Source: Streptomyces liliifuscus
Lineage (GTDB): Bacteria > Actinomycetota > Actinomycetes > Streptomycetales > Streptomycetaceae
DNA length: 64,000 nucleotides
Assembly: GCF_016598615.1 (NCBI RefSeq)
Contig: NZ_CP066831.1
Coordinates: 7,688,001 to 7,752,000 of the forward strand
Reading direction: 5' to 3'
Part shown: positions 52,748 through 64,000 of the stretch, in pieces
How the letters are laid out: every line of letters begins with the position of its first letter
Numbering within the stretch: position 1 is the first letter of the stretch
Made by a program: the position numbers and the translations under genes
The notes under the pieces: generated by a model
What the model saw: the letters and a program-made list of their open reading frames with translations, nothing else
The model's database searches: none
What the model was told of the DNA's origin: nothing

Positions 52748-52920
52748 CCTCCCCCAGCCTCCGGCCGGGGGGAACCCCAGACCCCGCTGACACCGCGGCC
52801 GCCTCGTCAGTAGTCCCACATCAGCAGTCCCACAAACGAAGAAGACACGCGCCGCTACGGCGACCCATGACCGAACTCCTCCCCCACTCTCGGCTGCGCT
52901 CGAGCGGGGGGACCCCCATC
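52748..52920. repeat. Second type of C/G-rich intergenic repeat, two copies
   Basis: CTCCCCCAGCCTCCGGCCGG (followed by GGGG and ACCCC) at 52748-52782 and CTCCCCCACTCTCGG...CGAGCGGGGGGACCCCCA at 52878-52918 are two hairpin-forming copies of a second repeat family common in Streptomyces spacers. They separate malG from aglA. Confidence 0.7.
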
Positions 52921-52934
52921 GCCTCAAGGATGTT

Positions 52935-54617
52935 ATGAGCCAGCACTCCGCCGACCCGGCCCCGACCTCCGCTCTCGCCACTGTCGCCGACCGTCGCGAC
53001 TGGTGGCGCGACGCGGTGATCTACCAGGTCTATCCGCGCAGCTTCGCCGACAGCAACGGCGACGGCATGGGCGACCTGGAGGGCGTACGTTCCCGACTCC
53101 CGTATCTGCGCGACCTCGGCGTGGACGCCGTGTGGCTCAGCCCCTTCTACGCCTCGCCGCAGGCCGACGCCGGCTACGACGTGGCGGACTACCGGGCCGT
53201 GGACCCCATGTTCGGCAACCTGCTCGACGCCGACGCGCTGATCCGTGACGCCCATGACCTCGCTCTGCGGGTCATCGTCGACCTCGTGCCCAACCACTCC
53301 TCGGACCAGCACGAGTGGTTCAAGCGGGCCCTCGCGGAGGGGCCGGGTTCACCGCTGCGGGAGCGCTATCACTTCCGTGCGGGCAAGGGCGCGGACGGTG
53401 AACTGCCGCCCAACGACTGGGAGTCCATCTTCGGCGGCCCCGCCTGGACGCGGGTGACCGAGCCGGACGGTACCCCGGGCGAGTGGTATCTCCACCTCTT
53501 CGCGCCCGAGCAGCCCGACTTCAACTGGGACCACCCGGCCGTCGGCGACGAGTTCCGCTCGATCCTGCGGTTCTGGCTCGACATGGGCGTCGACGGCTTC
53601 CGGATCGACGTGGCCCACGGGCTGGTCAAGGCGGACGGACTGCCGGACCTGGGATCCCACGACCAGGTGAAGCTGCTGGGCAACGATGTCATGCCGTTCT
53701 TCGACCAGGACGGCGTCCACGAGGTCTACCGGGCCTGGCGGATCGTCCTCGACGAGTACGCGGGCGAGCGCATCTTCGTGGCCGAGGCGTGGACGCCGAC
53801 CATCGAGCGCACCGCCAACTACGTGCGCCCCGACGAGCTGCACCAGGCCTTCAACTTCCAGTACCTGAGCACCCATTGGGACGCCGAGGAGCTGCGCTCC
53901 TGCGTCGACCGCACCCTCGACGCGATGCGGCCCGTGGGCGCGCCCGCCACCTGGGTGCTGTCCAACCACGACGTGACCCGGCACGCGACCCGGTTCGCCA
54001 ACCCGGCCGGGCTCGGCACCCAGATCCGTACCGCCGGAGACCGCGAACTGGGGCTGCGCCGGGCGCGTGCGGCCACGCTGCTGATGCTCGCGCTGCCCGG
54101 ATCCGCGTACCTGTACCAGGGCGAGGAGCTGGGTCTGCCGGACGTCGTCGACCTGCCGGACGAGGTGCGCCAGGACCCGGCGTACTTCCGGGGCGCGGGC
54201 CAGGACGGCTTCCGTGACGGGTGCCGGGTGCCCATCCCGTGGACCCGGGACGGCTCGTCGTACGGCTTCGGCAGCGGGGGCAGCTGGCTGCCCCAGCCGT
54301 CCGGCTGGGGCGAGTTGAGCGTGGAGGCGCAGAGCGGGGTCGCGGGCTCGACCCTTGAGCTGTACCGGTCCGCGCTCGCCGTACGGAGCGAGCAGGCCGA
54401 CCTGGGCGCGGGCGACCGTGTCGAGTGGCTGAAGGCTCCCGAGGGTGTACTCGCCTTCCGCCGCGGGGCGTTCGTCTGCACCACCAACACCGGCGGGGAG
54501 GCGGCGACCGTCCCGGCGTACGGGCGGGTGCTGCTCGCGAGCGGCGAGGTCACCGTGACGGACGACGGCGAGGCGAAGCTGCCGGCCGACACCACAGTGT
54601 GGTGGATCGCTGACTGA
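52935..54617 (+). CDS. aglA: Cytoplasmic alpha-glucosidase (GH13) AglA
   Basis: AglA releases glucose from imported maltodextrins. The 560 residues have the GH13 barrel regions: region I LVPNHSSDQH, region II DGFRIDVAHG (nucleophile Asp near 222), region III FVAEAW (acid Glu near 283), region IV SNHDVTRH (Asp near 344). The start YQVYPRSFADSNGDGMGDLEGV is that of oligo-1,6/alpha-glucosidases. No signal peptide is present. It follows malG in the same direction and ends at a clear terminator. Confidence 0.95.
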   Translation: MSQHSADPAPTSALATVADRRDWWRDAVIYQVYPRSFADSNGDGMGDLEGVRSRLPYLRDLGVDAVWLSPFYASPQADAGYDVADYRAVDPMFGNLLDADALIRDAHDLALRVIVDLVPNHSSDQHEWFKRALAEGPGSPLRERYHFRAGKGADGELPPNDWESIFGGPAWTRVTEPDGTPGEWYLHLFAPEQPDFNWDHPAVGDEFRSILRFWLDMGVDGFRIDVAHGLVKADGLPDLGSHDQVKLLGNDVMPFFDQDGVHEVYRAWRIVLDEYAGERIFVAEAWTPTIERTANYVRPDELHQAFNFQYLSTHWDAEELRSCVDRTLDAMRPVGAPATWVLSNHDVTRHATRFANPAGLGTQIRTAGDRELGLRRARAATLLMLALPGSAYLYQGEELGLPDVVDLPDEVRQDPAYFRGAGQDGFRDGCRVPIPWTRDGSSYGFGSGGSWLPQPSGWGELSVEAQSGVAGSTLELYRSALAVRSEQADLGAGDRVEWLKAPEGVLAFRRGAFVCTTNTGGEAATVPAYGRVLLASGEVTVTDDGEAKLPADTTVWWIAD

Positions 54618-54662
54618 CCGTTCATCAACTCGGGGGTTCTGCAAGAACTTTCCGGAATTTTC

Positions 54663-54697
54663 AGAAGCCCGCCTTCCGCTTCGGGAGGCGGGCTTCT
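54663..54697 (+). terminator. Terminator after aglA
   Basis: AGAAGCCCGCCTTCC pairs with GGGAGGCGGGCTTCT (one mismatch) across a 5-nt loop. It separates the aglA unit from the alpha-amylase promoter. Confidence 0.85.
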
Positions 54698-54727
54698 ACT
54701 ATCTGGCGCACCGCACGGCCGTTGAAT

Positions 54728-54738
54728 CTTGCAGCAAG
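54728..54738. promoter_or_regulatory. Putative MalR operator at the alpha-amylase promoter
   Basis: CTTGCAGCAAG is a perfect 5-1-5 palindrome 42 bp before the amylase ATG. It uses the same CTTGCA half-site as the malE sites. Confidence 0.75.
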
Positions 54739-54779
54739 AACCGTCAACGGCCCGCCCTTCAACGGAGAAGGACCCCCAC

Positions 54780-56162
54780 ATGGCCAAGAGAGCTCTGTCC
54801 GGCGCGCTCGCCCTCGCCGCCGCCGCGCTCGTCGTCCCCGCGAGCACCGCGGGCAACGCGTATGCCTCCCCGCCCGGCACCAAGGACGTCACCGCCGTCC
54901 TCTTCGAGTGGAACTTCGCCTCGGTCGCCAAGGAGTGCACCAACCGTCTGGGCCCCGCCGGTTACGGATACGTCCAGGTCTCGCCGCCCGCCGAGCACAT
55001 ACAGGGCTCGCAGTGGTGGACCTCGTACCAGCCCGTCAGCTACAAGATCGCGGGACGGCTCGGCGACCGTACCGCCTTCCAGAACATGGTCAATACCTGC
55101 CACGCGGCCGGTGTGAAGGTCGTCGCCGACACCGTGATCAACCACATGTCGGCGGGCAGCGGCACCGGTACGGGCGGCTCGTCCTACACGAAGTACGACT
55201 ACCCGGGCCTGTACTCCTCGCCCGACTTCGACAACTGCACCTCGCAGATCAGCAACTACCAGGACCGCGGCAACGTCCAGAACTGCGAACTGGTCGGGCT
55301 CGCCGACCTGGACACCGGCGAGGAGTACGTCCGCGGGGCCATCGCGAAGTACATGAACGACCTGCTCTCGCTGGGAGTCGACGGCTTCCGCATCGACGCG
55401 GCCAAGCACATCCCGGCCGCCGACCTCGCCAACATCAAGGGCAGGCTGAGCAACTCGTCCGTGTACTGGAAGCAGGAGGCCATCTACGGAGCCGGCGAGG
55501 CCGTCCAGCCCACCGAGTACACCGGCACCGGTGACGTCCAGGAGTTCCGGTACGCGTTCGACCTCAAGCGGGTCTTCAACAACGAGAACCTCGCCTACCT
55601 GAAGAACTACGGCGAGGGCTGGGGCTATATGAGCAGCGGGGTTTCGGGTGTCTTCGTCGACAACCACGACACCGAGCGCAACGGCTCCACGCTCAGCTAC
55701 AAGGACAACGCCAACTACACCCTGGCCAACGTCTTCATGCTGGCCCACCCGTACGGCGCGCCCGACATCAACTCCGGCTACGAGTTCTCCTCGACGGACG
55801 CCGGCCCGCCCAACGGCGGTACGGTCAACGCCTGTTGGCAGGACGGCTGGAAGTGCCAGCACGCCTGGCCGGAGATCCAGTCGATGGTCGCCTTCCGCAA
55901 CACCACCCGGGGCGAGTCCGTCACCAACTGGTGGGACAACGGCAACGACGCCATCGCCTTCGGCCGCGGCGGCAAGGGCTTCGTGGCCATCAACCACGAG
56001 TCCTCCTCGCTGACCCGCACCTACCAGACCTCGCTCGCGGCGGGCACGTACTGCAACGTCCAGGCCAACACGACGGTGACGGTGAACAGTTCGGGCCAGC
56101 TCACCGCGACGCTCGGCGCGAACACCGCGCTTGCGGTGTATTCGGGCAAGTCCAGCTGCTGA
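54780..56162 (+). CDS. Secreted alpha-amylase (GH13)
   Basis: This 460-residue enzyme hydrolyses internal alpha-1,4 bonds of starch. The signal peptide spans 1-28 ([23 protein letters not shown]). Catalytic motifs are [11 protein letters not shown] (Asp near 204), KQEAIYG (Glu near 231) and VDNHDTERN (Asp near 295). The C-terminal Greek-key domain ends [11 protein letters not shown]. There is no starch-binding module. It resembles small Streptomyces amylases (Aml family). AACGGAGAAGG precedes the ATG. The palindrome upstream suggests MalR control. Confidence 0.94.
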   Translation: MAKRALSGALALAAAALVVPASTAGNAYASPPGTKDVTAVLFEWNFASVAKECTNRLGPAGYGYVQVSPPAEHIQGSQWWTSYQPVSYKIAGRLGDRTAFQNMVNTCHAAGVKVVADTVINHMSAGSGTGTGGSSYTKYDYPGLYSSPDFDNCTSQISNYQDRGNVQNCELVGLADLDTGEEYVRGAIAKYMNDLLSLGVDGFRIDAAKHIPAADLANIKGRLSNSSVYWKQEAIYGAGEAVQPTEYTGTGDVQEFRYAFDLKRVFNNENLAYLKNYGEGWGYMSSGVSGVFVDNHDTERNGSTLSYKDNANYTLANVFMLAHPYGAPDINSGYEFSSTDAGPPNGGTVNACWQDGWKCQHAWPEIQSMVAFRNTTRGESVTNWWDNGNDAIAFGRGGKGFVAINHESSSLTRTYQTSLAAGTYCNVQANTTVTVNSSGQLTATLGANTALAVYSGKSSC

Positions 56163-56170
56163 CAGCAGCC

Positions 56171-56219
56171 GTTCGCGCAGTTCCCCGCGTCCCTCTTGGG
56201 GGCGCGGGGAACTGTGCGG
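56171..56219. repeat. Inverted pair of interspersed elements after the amylase gene
   Basis: A reverse arm (CGCGCAGTTCCCCGCG) and a forward arm (CGCGGGGAACTGTGCG) form a 16-bp stem with one mismatch across a short loop. It starts nine bases after the amylase stop and probably ends that transcript. Confidence 0.85.
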
Positions 56220-56272
56220 TCTTTGTCTTTGGCCGGTGTCGCCCCGGACAGCAGTTGAAAGTTCTTTCTACC

Positions 56273-56295
56273 CTTTGCAGGACTCTTGCTGAAAG
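56273..56295. promoter_or_regulatory. Putative MalR operator at the pullulanase promoter
   Basis: CTTTGCAG, CTTGC and GAAAG occur together as inverted and direct half-sites, 54-76 bp before the pullulanase GTG. The arrangement resembles the malE region. Confidence 0.65.
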
Positions 56296-56348
56296 GGTTT
56301 CGGCGGCGATACGTTCACGCGGATCCGTAATCGCAAGGAGTCAGGCCT

Positions 56349-61811
<5,463 letters not shown>

Positions 61812-61825
61812 CTAGGCATTAATTT

Positions 61826-61860
61826 GGTGGGGCGGAACCCGAACCCTGTTCCGCCCCACC
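61826..61860 (+). terminator. Terminator after pulA
   Basis: GGTGGGGCGGAAC pairs perfectly with GTTCCGCCCCACC over 13 bp across a 9-nt loop. It lies between pulA and the next gene. Confidence 0.85.
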
Positions 61861-61883
61861 ACCGTGCCCCGGGGGCCGCGCAG

Positions 61884-63509
61884 ATGGACGGCAACGCCAA
61901 CAGGACGCGCACCACCGTGCTGATCGTCGACGACGTGCCGGCCAGTCGCTACGCGCTGGGGGCCGTCCTGCGCCGCGCCGGTCACCGGGTCGTCCCCGTG
62001 GCCTCCGCGAGCGAGGCGCTCGTCGAACTCGACGTACGGCTGCGCGCGGGATCCCTGCCCGACGTGGCCCTCATAGACGTCGGCCTGCCGGACATGAGCG
62101 GCTTCGAACTGTGCCGCCTGCTCAAGGCGCAGCCGCCCATGTCCACCCTGCCCGTCGTCCACTTCTCCGCCGCCGCCGTGGCACCCGCCGACCGGTGCGA
62201 GGGCCTGGAATCCGGCGGCGAGGCGTATCTGACGGTGCCCGCCGAACCCGAGGAGATCCGGGCCGTCGTACGGGCCGCCGTGCGCGCCGCCCGGACGCGC
62301 TCCGGCGCCGAGACGCTCGTACGCCGGCTGACCCTGCTGTCCGGGATCATCGTCACCGTCCAGGCCGCGCGCAACCTCACGGAACTCGCCGACGCGTCCG
62401 CCGAGGGCGCCGCCCGGCTCACCGGCGGTCCGGCCGTCGTCTTCGTCCTCGGCCCGGACGGCGAGTTGTACTACAGCACCTCCAAGGGCCGCAGCGCCTT
62501 CGCCGTGCCCGACAGCCACGCGCAGGAGGCCGTCGTCCGGCTGATCGGCCAGATCAGCAAGGGGCGCACCGGGGTGTTCCGTACCGTCGTGCCCGCGCAC
62601 CTGTGGCCCATGGGCTTCTTCCGGCCCGGCGTTCGGGACGACGCCCGCCTGGTACTCACCCTGACGCAGGACGGCAGGGCACCCGTCTGCTTCGCCACGC
62701 CCCTGCGCATACCCCGGCCCGGCGAACCCGACGACGCGGAGCTGGTCGGCCGCCTCGCCCAGGCCACCGCGCTCGCCGCCGAACCCCTGCTGATGTACCA
62801 GGTCGAGCGCCATGTCGCCCTCACGCTCCAGCACAGCTTCCTGCCCCAGCCGCACCGGCTGCCCGACCTCGCCGGCGTCGACGTCGTGGTGCGCTATGTG
62901 CCCGCGTCCCGGCAGACCGAGATCGGCGGCGACTTCTATGCCGCGCTGCGCACCGACGACGGGGTGCTCACCGCGGTCGGGGACGTCGTCGGGCACTCGC
63001 TCGAGGCGGCCACCGTCATGGTCGAGATGCGTCACGCCCTGCGCGCCCACTGCGTCGAGGAGTCCGATCCGGCGGTGCTCGCAGACCGGCTCGACCGGAT
63101 GCTGCAGCGCTATCACCCCGAGGTCACGGCCACCGTCTGCCTGGTCCACGTCGACCCGGCCACCGGGCGCACCCGGATAGCCAACGCGGGCCACATCCCG
63201 CCGCTGATCGTCCGCGACTCGGGCAACGCCGAGTACGCCAAGGCCGCCGGGCCGCTGCTCGGGCTCGGCCTCGGTCTGCCCAGGCAGCCGCCCGTGGAAC
63301 TGTTCCTCGATCCCACGGACCGCCTCCTCATGGTCACCGACGGCCTCATCGAGACCCGAGGCGTCGATCTGGCGGTCTCCATGGAGGAGCTCCGCACGGC
63401 CGCGGCCGAGGCGCCGCCCGGGGTGTCCGCCCTGTGCGACACGCTTCTGGAGCGGTTCGGCGGGGCTCCGGACGACGACATCGCGATGCTTGCCCTGCGG
63501 CTAGGGTGA
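61884..63509 (+). CDS. Receiver-GAF-PP2C (SpoIIE/RsbU-like) phosphatase
   Basis: The 541 residues combine a response-regulator receiver (about 12-135: TVLIVDDVPASRY, phospho-acceptor Asp in LIDVGLPDMSGFEL), a GAF-like middle (about 150-300) and a C-terminal PP2C serine phosphatase (about 315-540). The phosphatase has EIGGDFYAAL, DVVGHSLEAA and MVTDGLIETR. Such proteins usually dephosphorylate anti-sigma antagonists. The receiver is atypical: the conserved Lys near the end is Val (EAYLTVPAEPEE). No histidine kinase, anti-sigma factor or antagonist is adjacent. The ATG at 61884 was chosen over an upstream frame crossing the terminator. Confidence 0.9.
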   Translation: MDGNANRTRTTVLIVDDVPASRYALGAVLRRAGHRVVPVASASEALVELDVRLRAGSLPDVALIDVGLPDMSGFELCRLLKAQPPMSTLPVVHFSAAAVAPADRCEGLESGGEAYLTVPAEPEEIRAVVRAAVRAARTRSGAETLVRRLTLLSGIIVTVQAARNLTELADASAEGAARLTGGPAVVFVLGPDGELYYSTSKGRSAFAVPDSHAQEAVVRLIGQISKGRTGVFRTVVPAHLWPMGFFRPGVRDDARLVLTLTQDGRAPVCFATPLRIPRPGEPDDAELVGRLAQATALAAEPLLMYQVERHVALTLQHSFLPQPHRLPDLAGVDVVVRYVPASRQTEIGGDFYAALRTDDGVLTAVGDVVGHSLEAATVMVEMRHALRAHCVEESDPAVLADRLDRMLQRYHPEVTATVCLVHVDPATGRTRIANAGHIPPLIVRDSGNAEYAKAAGPLLGLGLGLPRQPPVELFLDPTDRLLMVTDGLIETRGVDLAVSMEELRTAAAEAPPGVSALCDTLLERFGGAPDDDIAMLALRLG

Positions 63510-63536
63510 GGCTTTCGAACTGGAACAGGAGTGCCC

Positions 63537-63893
63537 GTGCCGCAGATCACCGTTGACTACTCGACGTCCCTCTCCGACGCGTTCGACCGGCAGGGGTTCG
63601 CTGTCGCGCTGCATGCCGTGGTGGTGGAGACGGCCGCCGCGAAGATCGAGGCGTGCAAGACGCGGTTCCGGCCCGCGGAGGATGTTGTCGTGGGGGCGGA
63701 GGTGAGCGGGCATGGGCTCGTCCATGTCACGCTCGCGTTGTTGGCCGGGCGGTCCGAGGAGACGAAGCTTCTGTTGACCGAGCGGGTGCTTGAGGTTTTG
63801 CGGGTGCATGTGAAGCCGGTTGACGGTGTGGCGTTGCATGCGTCCGCGGAGGTGCGGGACCTTGATGCGTCTTACCAGAAGTTCGTGGACTGA
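63537..63893 (+). CDS. 5-carboxymethyl-2-hydroxymuconate isomerase-like tautomerase
   Basis: CHMI-type tautomerases use an N-terminal Pro exposed after Met removal. GTG 63537 gives MPQITVDYSTSLSDAFDRQGFAVALHAVVVE, 118 residues with Pro at position 2 in the native chain; AGGAG lies five bases before it. GTG 63531 is in frame but overlaps the Shine-Dalgarno. The family's CK-R motif appears as EACKTRFRPAEDVVVG. No homoprotocatechuate pathway genes are nearby. It follows the phosphatase in the same direction. Confidence 0.88.
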   Translation: MPQITVDYSTSLSDAFDRQGFAVALHAVVVETAAAKIEACKTRFRPAEDVVVGAEVSGHGLVHVTLALLAGRSEETKLLLTERVLEVLRVHVKPVDGVALHASAEVRDLDASYQKFVD

Positions 63894-63923
63894 CGTCCGG
63901 GCTTGTTCGTCGGGTGCGGGTGG

Positions 63924-64000
63924 GCGGGGGCTGGTCGCGCAGTTCCCCGCGCCCCTAAAAGACAAAAGACTGCGCCGTTCCCCGCGCCCCTGGTGGGGCG
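63924..64000 (-). repeat. Two reverse interspersed elements at the window end
   Basis: Reverse copies lie at 63924-63956 and 63971-64000 (the second is partial, ending at the window edge). A short A-rich spacer separates them. They follow the tautomerase gene and may be the start of another array. Confidence 0.75.

Overview
The window is very GC-rich and almost fully coding. Genes have strongly G/C-ending codons, frequent GTG starts, ATGA/GTGA overlaps between co-transcribed genes and Streptomyces-type regulators. Together with LAXTG sortase signals, a SARP-like regulator, GlnE beside a GlnA2-type glutamine synthetase, and a MalR/MalEFG/AglA cluster, this points to a Streptomyces chromosomal core region rather than an island. 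No rRNA, tRNA, CRISPR array, transposase or phage gene was seen. Both ends lie in ordinary sequence; efeB is cut by the left edge.

Layout. 0-10.4 kb is an iron and heme acquisition block: efeO-efeB, the hmuTUV heme ABC importer, two divergent HtaA-domain heme-binding surface proteins, and a heme oxygenase. Three 19-bp iron boxes of the DmdR/IdeR type lie at the three promoter regions. 8.9-17 kb holds a PhzF-like protein, map and a small acidic protein, an MFS exporter, a conserved hypothetical gene, a leaderless sialidase, an F420:NADPH oxidoreductase and an M50 protease. 17.3-20.7 kb is a 1106-residue SARP/AfsR-like regulator. 20.7-23.7 kb holds a DrrAB-type exporter and panB. 23.8-31 kb has an MFS exporter with its TetR repressor and a perfect palindromic operator, an endonuclease/exonuclease/phosphatase-fold protein, a second MFS gene, a 75-bp tandem repeat array, and a DUF998-hydrolase pair. 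31-36.4 kb has a secreted sedolisin, a DUF3105-DUF305 pair, and convergent nsrR and hmp (nitric oxide sensing and detoxification). 36.6-44.6 kb holds glnA2, a broken S1-domain gene, VOC and PPOX proteins, a LuxR regulator, a His-rich lipoprotein and glnE. 44.8-47.7 kb has a DMT exporter divergent from a LysR regulator, and a PAP2 membrane phosphatase. 47.8-61.8 kb is a maltodextrin and starch block: malR, malEFG, aglA, a secreted alpha-amylase and a 1820-residue double-GH13 amylase-pullulanase, with CTTGCA-type operators at the promoters. The window closes with a receiver-GAF-PP2C phosphatase and a small tautomerase.

How the genes work together. In the heme block the second HtaA protein has a LAXTG sortase signal and the first has only a membrane anchor. 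This suggests a wall-to-membrane heme relay to lipoprotein HmuT and permease HmuUV, with iron released by heme oxygenase in the cytoplasm and EfeB outside. In the starch block, the exported amylase and amylase-pullulanase make maltodextrins, MalEFG imports them (no ATPase is encoded here), AglA hydrolyses them in the cytoplasm, and MalR represses the set.

Between genes, about sixteen copies of one interspersed element (core GGGGCGCGGGGAACTGCGCG) occur, often where genes converge and often forming hairpins. This family and its tandem array at 29.1-29.35 kb are the main structure that the genes do not explain.
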